A DNA stretch of 57,446 nucleotides from a virus: positions 1-57,446 of the IMG/VR virus record IMGVR_UViG_3300021108_000002. One strand, given 5' to 3'. The position numbers and the translations under genes are program-made. A model generated the notes under the pieces. The model saw only the letters and a list, made by a program, of their open reading frames with translations. It was not told where the DNA came from and made no database searches. Shown one piece after another: positions 42,250 to 50,393 of this stretch (position 1 is the stretch's first letter; each line of letters begins with the position of its first letter).

Positions 42250-42893
42250 TATAATAGTTTATTTACCAATGAAACAGAAGCTTTCTTTAGAGCTGAACTT
42301 AAATTTTGTTGGTTAAACTTACCACCTTCGTCTACTAGTAAAGCAGACATGCTAACCTCATCAGCAGATTCCTCAACAGTTATTTTCTTCTCAAGTTTAC
42401 CATCTTTGTATAGGTATCCTCTAAGTCTAATAACAACTGATTCTTTATTATTATGTAATACTGAAAAACTAGATTGTGTTTTTAATACATCTAGATATAT
42501 TATCTCTGCTGTAATTTTAAGACTAGCAGCTGTATCTAGTTCATAATCTTTTTCTTGAACTACCTCTTCTAAAATATTCTTTAAGCCAAACTCTAGATTT
42601 CTATTACCGGCTAAAGACCCAACAACGACTTTATTACTTACAGAAGATATATTTATCTTTTTAGGTTCTTCATACCAAATATTATTTGGATTATTTTTAA
42701 ACGTACCATCAATTCTCCATTCAATCCAGTTAGAAATAGCCAAAGTCTTTTCTTCATCTCCTAAGAAATGTAGATATAGCATATAACTTTGAAAAGATAA
42801 TGCAAATACTATCCATAGTCCAGCAAAGACTATAAAGGCTTTACCTATAAGGTCAAAAATCCTTTGGCCATAATTAATTACAAGTGCTCTCAT
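42249..42893 (-). CDS. Membrane-anchored periplasmic protein (CsgG/Lpo-like ending)
   Basis: A 214-residue protein. One N-terminal membrane helix (about 17-38) anchors a soluble domain with VVVGSLAGNRNLEFGLKNIL, ASLKITAEIIYLDV and SVVIRLRGYLY strands. It ends in KFNQQNLSSALKKASVSLVN, a helix like that of the CsgG-like protein at 37795-38526. The two may be distant relatives with different anchors. Its stop and the next start share position 42249. Confidence 0.5.
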   Translation of the reverse strand: MRALVINYGQRIFDLIGKAFIVFAGLWIVFALSFQSYMLYLHFLGDEEKTLAISNWIEWRIDGTFKNNPNNIWYEEPKKINISSVSNKVVVGSLAGNRNLEFGLKNILEEVVQEKDYELDTAASLKITAEIIYLDVLKTQSSFSVLHNNKESVVIRLRGYLYKDGKLEKKITVEESADEVSMSALLVDEGGKFNQQNLSSALKKASVSLVNKLL

Positions 42894-42925
42894 ATATTTA
42901 TATATTAAAGAGAGCTAAGTAAGTA

Positions 42926-43051
42926 TTACCTTCCTTGCCCCCTATATTTACTAACTTTTTTAGCTTTAGGACCACTACTTTTACGTAAACGTCCTGTTTT
43001 TCTTTTTCCAAAAGTGACTTTTTTTGAGTCACCTGCTTTAACTTTAGCCAT
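42926..43051 (-). CDS. Very small, highly basic protein
   Basis: A 41-residue frame from ATG 43051 to TAA 42926 (MAKVKAGDSKKVTFGKRKTG), ending KYRGQGR. Almost half of the residues are Lys/Arg. Small basic proteins of this pattern are known in Bacteroidota phages, possibly bound to nucleic acid in the particle. It fills the gap between the spike gene and 42893. Confidence 0.65.
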   Translation of the reverse strand: MAKVKAGDSKKVTFGKRKTGRLRKSSGPKAKKVSKYRGQGR

Positions 43052-43061
43052 TGCTTAGTTT

Positions 43062-44102
43062 TTATGTAAATGAAGTTGATAAAGCTGTTGCTACTAATGT
43101 TGGACTAGCTGTTTTAGCAGTATTAGATCCTGGGTAAAACGAAAGGTATTGGTATAATAAAATAGTTGTTGCTACACCATATACAGCTTTACCTGTTGTA
43201 ACTCCTGAAGCATTGATATTAAATAAACAATTACCAACAGTAGCTATAGATCCTGAAACATTTAATGCAATACCATGTCCATTAACTTTAGTATTACTAA
43301 TAATAGATCTTGTAACAATAATAGTTCCTCCATACACTTCAATTGCTGCATCTCCAGTAGCATCTATTTCAGAGCTATCTAGAGTTACAACAGCTGTTGC
43401 CCCCACTCTAACAACTTGTACGTTAGACCCACTAGTTTCAATATCTGTCATGTAACATCCACCAGTTCTAGCATCTACACAATATACATCTCCTGTACCA
43501 CTATGAGTTAAGTGAGCATCGTTTAAGTGTAATGTGCTTCCTGATCCTGAGTTGTCTATATAAATACCAGAACCTGTAGTTCCAGATGCATCTACCCAAA
43601 TGTCTTTTAAGAATACTTTCTGAGGATTAGTTCCTGTAGAATAGATACCCTTACCATTAGATGGTGCAATGATTCTTACATTAGCCATCATAAAATGGTT
43701 TTCAAATGTAGAACTAGCACTACCATTAAATGTAATAGTACCAGTAATATTATAAGAACCATGTGTTCCTGATCCAATACTAGTTAACCAAATACCACCT
43801 TGTGTAAAAGTTACATTTTCAGTAATGTTACTTAACAATACTATAAATGCAGGATTGCTATCATTATAACCTGAAGCTACTGCTGCATTATATGCATCTG
43901 TTATAGTATTAAAAGGAGTTAAAATATTACCTGTTCGGTTATATCCTTCACTTGTTCTTGTACCATCAACATATATAGTTGATTTTGTACTCTTATTTAA
44001 ATCAACATTACCATCTATAATGGTATTTACTGAAAGTCTAAACTCTGTTGAATTAAAAAGTTTTTTTACGGGTTGTCCTACATACTGTATTAAATTTTTC
44101 AT
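43062..44102 (-). CDS. Beta-helix tail spike-like protein
   Basis: A 346-residue protein with repeated short turns of Val, Ile, Asn and Gly (ENVTFTQGGIWLTSIGSG, a SGIYIDNSGSGSTLHLNDAH segment) as in right-handed parallel beta helices. A short N-terminal segment (IYVDGTRTSEGYNRTGNILT) precedes it, typical of pectate-lyase-like spikes. It probably binds or cuts a surface polysaccharide. No catalytic set can be assigned. Its place beside the endolysin puts it in the envelope-related block. Confidence 0.7.
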   Translation of the reverse strand: MKNLIQYVGQPVKKLFNSTEFRLSVNTIIDGNVDLNKSTKSTIYVDGTRTSEGYNRTGNILTPFNTITDAYNAAVASGYNDSNPAFIVLLSNITENVTFTQGGIWLTSIGSGTHGSYNITGTITFNGSASSTFENHFMMANVRIIAPSNGKGIYSTGTNPQKVFLKDIWVDASGTTGSGIYIDNSGSGSTLHLNDAHLTHSGTGDVYCVDARTGGCYMTDIETSGSNVQVVRVGATAVVTLDSSEIDATGDAAIEVYGGTIIVTRSIISNTKVNGHGIALNVSGSIATVGNCLFNINASGVTTGKAVYGVATTILLYQYLSFYPGSNTAKTASPTLVATALSTSFT

Positions 44103-44110
44103 ATTTGCTT

Positions 44111-44710
44111 TTAAGTTATTAATTCATAGAATTCCTTAAAATGCTTAATACGATCTGGTAATCCAATAGTACCGCCATTAACACGTTTAGTAATTTTAGT
44201 TACTACTTCTGCACTAGATCCTGTATCAGCAATTAGACTTAATCCATTCTTTTTCCAGAACCAAGCAGCAGAAGATAATGCATGCTTAGAAGATACTAAA
44301 TCTGGATTAGCAAGAATATCATCTTCTACAGCTAGATCAAATGCTGTATAGTTTTGTTTACCAGTTAACTGGATATAACCACGTCCACGGAATTTATATC
44401 CTTCACCTGAAGCTTCTAAACCGTTACCCATACGACCACCATAAACTTTGTTAGCAATCTTTTGTGGTTGACGAGCATATGCATTAGCTAATGCTTCTGT
44501 AGGAAAGTATTTCTTGAATGTACCCATAAGACCCTTAGCTGAATAGTTAAGATTCTCTTGAGTTAATCTAAATCCACCTGATTCATGACCACACTGAGCT
44601 AAAAAATGAGCCAATCTTAATGGTGTATTAACACCAAAGTTTTCCATTACACCAGGGATCTGTGCAATAACAGTATCCGGGATGTGTCCTTTTAGTTTTT
44701 CTAAGTTCAT
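44111..44710 (-). CDS. Endolysin, GH19 chitinase-like lysozyme
   Basis: A 199-residue single-domain enzyme. The GH19 core starts with RLAHFLAQCGHESGGF (catalytic Glu in HESGG, about residue 43), then a YKFRGRGYIQLTGKQNY motif and a SAAWFWKKNGL helix near the C-terminus. GH19 enzymes of phages cut peptidoglycan and cause lysis. There is no signal peptide, so export needs the holin. It is in the same transcript as holin-like and spanin-like genes. Confidence 0.9.
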   Translation of the reverse strand: MNLEKLKGHIPDTVIAQIPGVMENFGVNTPLRLAHFLAQCGHESGGFRLTQENLNYSAKGLMGTFKKYFPTEALANAYARQPQKIANKVYGGRMGNGLEASGEGYKFRGRGYIQLTGKQNYTAFDLAVEDDILANPDLVSSKHALSSAAWFWKKNGLSLIADTGSSAEVVTKITKRVNGGTIGLPDRIKHFKEFYELIT

Positions 44711-44724
44711 ATATAGTGTGTTTA

Positions 44725-44865
44725 TTACTTCTTCTTACTAACACCACCAGTCTTAATCTTTACTGATGTTTTCTTAACTTCTTTAACAACTTGAGCAGCA
44801 GCAACTGCTTTCTGAACTTTAGTTCCAAATAAAAACTTCTTAACTAATTCAATAATCTTTTTCAT
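44725..44865 (-). CDS. Small basic membrane-active protein, uncertain
   Basis: A 46-residue protein from ATG 44865 (MKKIIELVKKFLFGTKVQKA), amphipathic and Lys-rich. An upstream start at 44925 would overlap the previous gene by 59 bases and is less likely. Its position between spanin-like and endolysin genes suggests a lysis accessory, such as a pinholin or antiholin. Confidence 0.5.
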   Translation of the reverse strand: MKKIIELVKKFLFGTKVQKAVAAAQVVKEVKKTSVKIKTGGVSKKK

Positions 44866-44866
44866 A

Positions 44867-45493
44867 TTATTTATTTTTTTTACCGATTTTCCAGTATGTT
44901 TGGAAACCGTAAGATATGTTACCATTTATATCAGATCCGGCTTTAAGTCCGTAGATCTTATCAGTTTTAGTCTTTAGAATAACTCCTGCTTCTGCAGAAT
45001 GTAATCCTAATGTTTGTGTTGTATTAACACCACCCCCAACATACAATTGTGTCTTAGCTGGAGCTTGGTTAGTAATTGTTACCGTTTTGGTAACAAAAGG
45101 TATTTTATAATTATACTTCCAGGATCTTCCTTTGATACCGTTTTCTTGAATTGTATCTGTCACTGTAACATAGCCTAGTGTATCTAGCTTTACGCTGTCT
45201 ACATAAATAGCTAATGCTGTATATTTTCTAACAAGATCATCAAACTGCACCTTTAGAGCAGCATAATTAGTATCAGCTAAATATTCTGTTTTACCCTCAA
45301 TAAATAAACTGTCATGAATAATCTTAGCCGGCTTAGGTTTAGAAAAAATCAAACTATCTCTAACTGACCAAGTGGTATCATGTACTACAAGAGTATCAGA
45401 CCCAGATCTAACGCCTCCGCCTACACAACCTTTATTCTGTAAAAGAACAAAGACTACTAGTACACCTATAATGAAAAAATATATCTTATTCAT
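44867..45493 (-). CDS. Spanin-like / envelope protein
   Basis: A 208-residue protein with an N-terminal membrane helix (IYFFIIGVLVVFVLLQ) followed by a Cys/Gly-rich stretch, a coiled-coil-like region, and a C-terminal beta part (YVGGGVNTTQTLGLHSAEAG, GNISYGFQTYW). Such anchors with a periplasmic stalk are found in spanin-type lysis genes of Bacteroidota phages. It lies between holin-like and endolysin genes. The spanin call is inferred. Confidence 0.55.
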   Translation of the reverse strand: MNKIYFFIIGVLVVFVLLQNKGCVGGGVRSGSDTLVVHDTTWSVRDSLIFSKPKPAKIIHDSLFIEGKTEYLADTNYAALKVQFDDLVRKYTALAIYVDSVKLDTLGYVTVTDTIQENGIKGRSWKYNYKIPFVTKTVTITNQAPAKTQLYVGGGVNTTQTLGLHSAEAGVILKTKTDKIYGLKAGSDINGNISYGFQTYWKIGKKNK

Positions 45494-45728
45494 CTACCTT
45501 CTTTTTAAATGAGAACTTATCACCCGTGTCACCAATCAATGCTGCTATACAGATGTACATTACAGCGTCAACTAAAGCGTCCGAAGGTTTAACATCACCA
45601 TGAGAAAAGCTATTAGCTGTTAGTGTTATACATAGAAACAATGCACACATAAAACCTACTACTGGTTTAATAGAAGTGGAACCACGTTCATCTTTAAAAA
45701 GATCTAGAGCCCATTGTTTAAAAGTCAT
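45486..45728 (-). CDS. Holin-like protein
   Basis: An 80-residue protein with two hydrophobic helices (about 22-43 and 52-67) and charged ends (KDERG, KKKVDE). The size and topology suit a class II holin. It overlaps its neighbours by 8 and 11 bases. It would let the endolysin cross the inner membrane. Confirmed only by context. Confidence 0.6.
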   Translation of the reverse strand: MTFKQWALDLFKDERGSTSIKPVVGFMCALFLCITLTANSFSHGDVKPSDALVDAVMYICIAALIGDTGDKFSFKKKVDE

Positions 45729-46005
45729 ACTTAATTGTTTTATATTTGTTATCCGGCAGAATAGCTACAAGTGATTGATAATCATTAAGATGCTTAATAG
45801 GAGTAGCAGGAAAACCTGCTGATTTAAACAACTGACGTTCTAAATTATCTATTCTGGTCTTGTCTATATTAGACTGAGCCATTAGCAACTTTACATCAGA
45901 TTTAATCTCGTTTACATCATTCCAGATAAGCAAACTAACAAGAGATACAAGTGTTGGGAATACCCACACCTTGAATGCTGCTATAGATGGGTTCTCTTTG
46001 ATCAT
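45718..46005 (-). CDS. Membrane-anchored coiled-coil protein (lysis block)
   Basis: A 95-residue protein with an N-terminal hydrophobic helix (WVFPTLVSLVSLLIW), a short coiled coil (NEIKSDVKLLMAQSNIDKTR) and a polar C-terminus. The form is like Rz-type inner spanins or small holin partners. It is the second gene of the leftward lysis block. Confidence 0.55.
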   Translation of the reverse strand: MIKENPSIAAFKVWVFPTLVSLVSLLIWNDVNEIKSDVKLLMAQSNIDKTRIDNLERQLFKSAGFPATPIKHLNDYQSLVAILPDNKYKTIKYDF

Positions 46006-46013
46006 TTAGGTTT

Positions 46014-46289
46014 CTATTTTAAAAGTTTGAACTCATAAACAGAACCAAATGGTTTCTTTAGACTGATAGTCAACGTGTTAGGTACAATCCCACCGTTAGC
46101 GTCTCTACGTACAAAGTAGCGTAGTCCTGTTGGTTGGTTAACAACTACCTTTCCTCCACCTGCTGCAACATTTTGTGCAGGAATAAGGATTGAATCTGCA
46201 GGAATGTTAGCTGGAACAGTAACAGACATCATTGTGCCAGGAATTGGGAAGCCTAAAGCGTCTTTCTGGGCATAAAACTTTTTAGCCAT
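46014..46289 (-). CDS. Small beta-rich protein, function unknown
   Basis: A 91-residue protein starting MAKKFYAQKDALGFPIPGTM, with a Gly/Pro-rich beta pattern and no membrane segment. It begins the leftward lysis block and is separated by 133 bases from the rightward gene at 46423. It may be a virion decoration protein, but this is a guess. Confidence 0.6.
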   Translation of the reverse strand: MAKKFYAQKDALGFPIPGTMMSVTVPANIPADSILIPAQNVAAGGGKVVVNQPTGLRYFVRRDANGGIVPNTLTISLKKPFGSVYEFKLLK

Positions 46290-46422
46290 GGTATAATTAA
46301 TTTATATATAAATATCAGAAGTGTAAGATTTCTATAAACCCTACATTATAATATACAAAATATCTGTTAGAAAACCATCACATATAATATAATTTACATC
46401 CTTAAACATATAAACCATCAAT
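46290..46422. promoter_or_regulatory. Divergent intergenic region
   Basis: 133 very A/T-rich bases between the leftward lysis block and the rightward replication block, so promoters in both directions are expected. I see no clear consensus pair or repeat. Confidence 0.4.
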
Positions 46423-47049
46423 ATGAGTCATCAACTATGGACCACACTTATTAAGTATAGTGTTAGCCCTAATCAGATTTATTTCCTAGACTGCTGTAGA
46501 AGTAGAATTAAGCCAACTAACATCATCAATCCAGATGCTGAGGCTAATATCTGCAGAGCTAAGGGATATATTAACGAGCAGGGGGAGCTAACACAAAAAG
46601 CATTAGTAATTCTAGACGAGTTTGAGACTTTTCTTGTCAAAACAAAGAAAAAAATAGCTACAGAAGTGCTAGGTGACAAGTTTTTAGAAAAGATTGCATA
46701 TTACAGGGAGTTATTCCCAGCTCAGGCTTTACCGTCTGGGGCCATGGGTAGACAATCTGTAGAAGAGCTAAAGAAAAAGTTTATTGTATTCTTTAAAACT
46801 TATCCACAGTTTAACTGGCCCTTGGTTCATCTTGCCACTGACTACTATGTCTTTGAGAAAGAAAAAAAGGGATACATGTACATGATGAATAGTAGCTATT
46901 TTATACAAAAGACAGATAATATTAGCAAAACAACCAAGTCTGAACTAGCCGATCATTGTGAATTTCTACTAGATAATCCAGATATACTAAAACCTGCTTT
47001 AGCTAGTTATAAAGAACAAAAAAGTGTCTGGTTTCAAAAAGAACAGTAA
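46423..47049 (+). CDS. Protein of unknown function at the start of the replication block
   Basis: A 208-residue basic, largely helical protein (MSHQLWTTLIKYSVSPNQIY). Hints of a DNA-binding start (SRIKPTNIINPDAEANICRA) are weak. It lies just before the helicase transcript and may be a replication accessory. No family is recognised. Confidence 0.6.
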   Translation: MSHQLWTTLIKYSVSPNQIYFLDCCRSRIKPTNIINPDAEANICRAKGYINEQGELTQKALVILDEFETFLVKTKKKIATEVLGDKFLEKIAYYRELFPAQALPSGAMGRQSVEELKKKFIVFFKTYPQFNWPLVHLATDYYVFEKEKKGYMYMMNSSYFIQKTDNISKTTKSELADHCEFLLDNPDILKPALASYKEQKSVWFQKEQ

Positions 47050-47055
47050 AAATAT

Positions 47056-47086
47056 TTTGTCAATTACTAGAATTATCTTAAATTTG
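47056..47086 (+). promoter_or_regulatory. Bacteroidota-type promoter
   Basis: TTTG at 47056-47059, exactly 19 bases, then TAAATTTG at 47079-47086: a close match to the TTTG-N19-TAnnTTTG consensus of Bacteroidota sigma factors. It is followed 22 bases later by ATG 47109. Confidence 0.65.
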
Positions 47087-47108
47087 AATTACAATAAAAC
47101 AATCCAAC

Positions 47109-47333
47109 ATGGTTAACACACCCAACAATTATGAAGAGCTTAGAAAGATATTTGAGTCTCTTCCTACCGTAGATGATTCAAGATCCAGTCTACGTATTAT
47201 AAACTTTGAAGTACTAAAAGGTATTGTAGATGACGCTACAAGAAAAGCTTATTTAACAGCAGGCATTGAGTCTTATACAAAGGCTAATGACATTATTAAA
47301 GAGGTTTTTAGTAAATCATTTCCTAGTTTATAA
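47109..47333 (+). CDS. Small protein before the helicase, function unknown
   Basis: A 74-residue mainly helical protein (NYEELRKIFESLPTVDDSRS). It is 12 bases from the helicase start and has a consensus promoter upstream. It may be a helicase loader or partner, but nothing in the sequence shows that. Confidence 0.6.
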   Translation: MVNTPNNYEELRKIFESLPTVDDSRSSLRIINFEVLKGIVDDATRKAYLTAGIESYTKANDIIKEVFSKSFPSL

Positions 47334-47345
47334 TACAAACCTTTT

Positions 47346-48401
47346 ATGGATCAAAAAATAGACAGACCTTATGGTGCTATTACGCATGCTGAAGGTTTAC
47401 GAATAGGTCTAAAGTATATTAACGATAGACGTAAAGGACGGATTAAGTCCTTAAAAACACCGTGGGATGCTATTAACAATGCTACTATTGGTGGTATAGA
47501 ATGGGGGAGCCTAGTTACAATTGGTGCTCGTCCTGCTGCAGGTAAGACTATGTTCATTAGTCACATTCTTAGAGAGTCTAAAAGACTTAATCCTGATCAA
47601 GAGTTTTCCATATTAGAGTTTCAGTTTGAAATGGGTGATGAGTCCTATGCTGCAAGAGAATTTGCGGCACAGGTTGCTATGGATTATAACGTAGTGCTCT
47701 CATCTAAAAAACAACTTGACGACTTTGCTTATGAGCAGATGGAAAATTATCTAAAAGAATCAGAAGAACTAGAAAGACTTGGTATTCAAAGAATACGTAT
47801 TAAGAAGCCGCTCACTTCTCCTGACATGAAAAAAGCTATCCATCATTATTTTAATGAACTGGGTGGTAAACCAATGATTGTCACTATTGACCACAGCTGG
47901 CTTGTAAAGAAAGCAGCAGACGAGAGAGAGAAATTACAGACTCTATACAACATAGCAGATATGCTGATTGATGTAAAAAGAGACCTACCTGTAATTGTAA
48001 TTATCCTTACACAACTTAATCGTACCATGGAAGATGTATCACGCAGAACTCCAGGTACAATTGCTAACTATCCTAGCTCATCAGATATATTTGGTGGTGA
48101 CGCTCTTATGCAGGGATCAGACTTAGTCTTTGCAATAAGTAGACCGTTTACACTAAACATAGAAGACTATGGGCCAGAACACTATCAAGCTAGTAAAGAA
48201 AACGTATTCCTTCATCTACTAAAGCTACGTAACGGTGCTACAGATGATAATATTATTTTCTTACAAACAGATTTCAAAAGACAGAGGATGATTGAGTCCA
48301 GTCCTCCACCTATGGTTCAGCAACAACAGCAGACATGGGCACCTAGAGGACCAAGAACAAACAGACAAGCACCTTCGGCTGATGTTGGCCAGGAATTATA
48401 A
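47346..48401 (+). CDS. DnaB-type replicative helicase
   Basis: A 351-residue RecA-like helicase. Walker A is TIGARPAAGKTMFISHIL (about 57-74). Walker B is IVTIDHSWLV (about 177-186). A loop with VIILTQLNRTMED follows, like the DnaB H3 and arginine-finger region. The N-terminal primase-binding domain is short or missing, as in compact phage helicases. The C-terminus is Gln/Pro-rich. It would unwind the fork ahead of polymerase at 54675. Confidence 0.85.
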   Translation: MDQKIDRPYGAITHAEGLRIGLKYINDRRKGRIKSLKTPWDAINNATIGGIEWGSLVTIGARPAAGKTMFISHILRESKRLNPDQEFSILEFQFEMGDESYAAREFAAQVAMDYNVVLSSKKQLDDFAYEQMENYLKESEELERLGIQRIRIKKPLTSPDMKKAIHHYFNELGGKPMIVTIDHSWLVKKAADEREKLQTLYNIADMLIDVKRDLPVIVIILTQLNRTMEDVSRRTPGTIANYPSSSDIFGGDALMQGSDLVFAISRPFTLNIEDYGPEHYQASKENVFLHLLKLRNGATDDNIIFLQTDFKRQRMIESSPPPMVQQQQQTWAPRGPRTNRQAPSADVGQEL

Positions 48402-48416
48402 ACAAAAATACACAGT

Positions 48417-48992
48417 ATGACAAGTAACACCCCACAAACAACGGACGTTAAAGAATTAAAAAGACTAAAGCTTGAGTCTATTAGAGACTACCATCAAGAT
48501 CTAATTGATGATCTACAGATTTCAAGAGTTGACTTTAACATGAAAATGCCATTCTATGATAAACATGGTAGAATGGTAGTAGGCATTTTCTCTTCAGAGT
48601 TTAGAAAAGACAAAGGTTTTTTCTTTGAGCTAATTACAAGAGACTTAAGCCCTGCAGATGCAGAACGTAAAGTTTACAGAGTTCCTGTAAGCGGATCTTA
48701 TGAGGAAGAGTATGAACTTAACGAAAAAGGTTCTTATCTTGTTCCCCTTGAAGAACTAAGAGTAGTAAATCCTAGCTCAGTGGCTATTAAAAAGACAGGA
48801 ATGTTTGGTATTGATACCGATCCATTACCTTCTTCTTTACCTAAGACACCTATGCAAGCTTACAAAGCTCCTGCTACAATGGAAGACGCACCTTACAGTG
48901 ACATGACTATTAGAGATTACTTTGCTATCCAAACAGGTAAGCCAGTAAGTTCTAAAACATGGCTAAACGAGTTAATCAAATCTACAAAATAA
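48417..48992 (+). CDS. Replication-block protein, function unknown
   Basis: A 191-residue protein. The first 130 residues look beta-rich (DFNMKMPFYDKHGRMVVGIF), the end is Pro-rich and helical (DYFAIQTGKPVSSKTWLNEL). It is 3 bases from the AAA ATPase start, so the two are co-translated. A role in recombination or replication is inferred only from order. Confidence 0.6.
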   Translation: MTSNTPQTTDVKELKRLKLESIRDYHQDLIDDLQISRVDFNMKMPFYDKHGRMVVGIFSSEFRKDKGFFFELITRDLSPADAERKVYRVPVSGSYEEEYELNEKGSYLVPLEELRVVNPSSVAIKKTGMFGIDTDPLPSSLPKTPMQAYKAPATMEDAPYSDMTIRDYFAIQTGKPVSSKTWLNELIKSTK

Positions 48993-48995
48993 CAT

Positions 48996-49679
48996 ATGGC
49001 ACAAGGGATTCTAATTATTGCAGAGTCTGGGTCAGGAAAATCAACAGCTATTGAGAACCTAGATCCAGCAGAGACGTTTATCATAAACGTAGCTAACAAA
49101 GCTCTACCTTTTAAAGGATGGAGAAAGAAGTATGTACCGTGGAGCAAAGATAACCCAACAGGTAATCTTTATTCTGCTAGTTCATCAGAACAAATAGAAG
49201 CATGCATTAAGTATGTTTCAGAGAAACGTAAAGACATTAAGAACTTAGTTGTTGATGACTTTCAGTATATGAGCTCATTTGAGTTCTTTGATAGAAGTGA
49301 CGAGAAAGGTTACGAAAAGTTTACACAGATTGGTGCTAAACTTGCCCGTATTGCACGTATGCCAAAGGATTTAAGAGAGGATCTATTAGTTTTTATCCTA
49401 ACCCATGCTGAAGAATCTACAGATATGGAAGGTAAAAAGAAGTTTAAAGCCAAAACTATTGGTAAAATGGTTGACGAAAAACTTACTTTGGAAGGATTAT
49501 TTTCCATAGTTTTGTTCGGCAAAGTTAAGAAAGACAAAGACGGTAACATCAGATATGTATTTGAGACGTCTAACAATGGTGAGAACACATGTAAGTCTCC
49601 CAGAGGTATGTTTACTGACTTTGAGGTAGAAAACGACCTAGCTTTAGTTAGAAAAGCTATCATAGATTACGAGAACTAG
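48996..49679 (+). CDS. AAA ATPase, Sak4/AAA_24-like
   Basis: A 227-residue RecA-fold ATPase. Walker A is IAESGSGKSTAIENL (about 7-21). A NLVVDDFQYMSSFE segment is Walker B (about 85-98). VFILTHAEES is a sensor-like strand. The pattern matches the phage AAA_24 group, which includes Sak4-type single-strand annealing recombinases. It precedes a probable SSB, and Sak4 is known to work with SSB. It probably acts in recombination-dependent replication. Confidence 0.8.
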   Translation: MAQGILIIAESGSGKSTAIENLDPAETFIINVANKALPFKGWRKKYVPWSKDNPTGNLYSASSSEQIEACIKYVSEKRKDIKNLVVDDFQYMSSFEFFDRSDEKGYEKFTQIGAKLARIARMPKDLREDLLVFILTHAEESTDMEGKKKFKAKTIGKMVDEKLTLEGLFSIVLFGKVKKDKDGNIRYVFETSNNGENTCKSPRGMFTDFEVENDLALVRKAIIDYEN

Positions 49680-49719
49680 TATTCATTTTTCATTCACAAA
49701 TAGTTTAAATTAACAGAAC

Positions 49720-50331
49720 ATGTTTAGTACAAAAGGACAAGAAGTCAAAACAACAGGAGGGACAGCTAAGTCTCTACAAACAGGAGTAGTGTATGCACAC
49801 ATTTATAGTGGGCAAGTTAGAACATCTAACAAAGGTGATAAGAAAACCTTAGAGTTGATCCTAGAAGGACCAGCGTCTGAAGGTTTTGAAGGTTGGGCAA
49901 TTGATAAGAATGATTTAGAAGGTCCAAAGTTTACAGGACAATCAAGTCGTGTATCTGCAACCATCTGGACAGATCAGTTTAATGAGACCAACGTAACTAA
50001 AAATGAGATCATGTATAAGATTGCAGTTATTGCATCTGAGCTTGGTCTTAGAGATCAGATTGATAATATTTCTGCTTCTAATTTAGAAGAGTGGGTTGAG
50101 AAAGCAATGACTATGCTTAAAGGAAACAATTTATATTGGTTCTTGAAAGGTACAGAAGAAGAGTACAATGGTAAAACTATCATTAAGTTATCTCTTCCTA
50201 AGTATAAGTTTGTTTCAGCAGATGAAGCTAAGCTTGATAAGTTTGATAAGAACAACCAATACCACTATAAGGCTTTACAAAATAAGCCTGTAGCTAGCTT
50301 TGAGCCAGCTAATAGTGATTTTGATATGTAA
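49720..50331 (+). CDS. Probable single-strand DNA-binding protein
   Basis: A 203-residue protein with a beta-rich N-terminus (TGVVYAHIYSGQVRTS, KKTLELILEGPASEGFEGWA) suited to an OB fold, and a C-terminal tail ending ANSDFDM, acidic with a terminal hydrophobic, as in SSB tails that recruit partners. It sits between a Sak4-like ATPase and the primase. A hairpin terminator follows. No direct family match was seen. Confidence 0.6.
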   Translation: MFSTKGQEVKTTGGTAKSLQTGVVYAHIYSGQVRTSNKGDKKTLELILEGPASEGFEGWAIDKNDLEGPKFTGQSSRVSATIWTDQFNETNVTKNEIMYKIAVIASELGLRDQIDNISASNLEEWVEKAMTMLKGNNLYWFLKGTEEEYNGKTIIKLSLPKYKFVSADEAKLDKFDKNNQYHYKALQNKPVASFEPANSDFDM

Positions 50332-50348
50332 TTTACTGCTAGAAGACT

Positions 50349-50378
50349 GGGGGAGTGGTTTTACTCCCCCTTTTTTCG
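50349..50378 (+). terminator. Rho-independent terminator
   Basis: GGGGGAGT pairs with ACTCCCCC around a short loop, followed by TTTTTT. It ends the helicase-ATPase-SSB transcript. Confidence 0.9.
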
Positions 50379-50393
50379 TTTAATCACAAGCCC

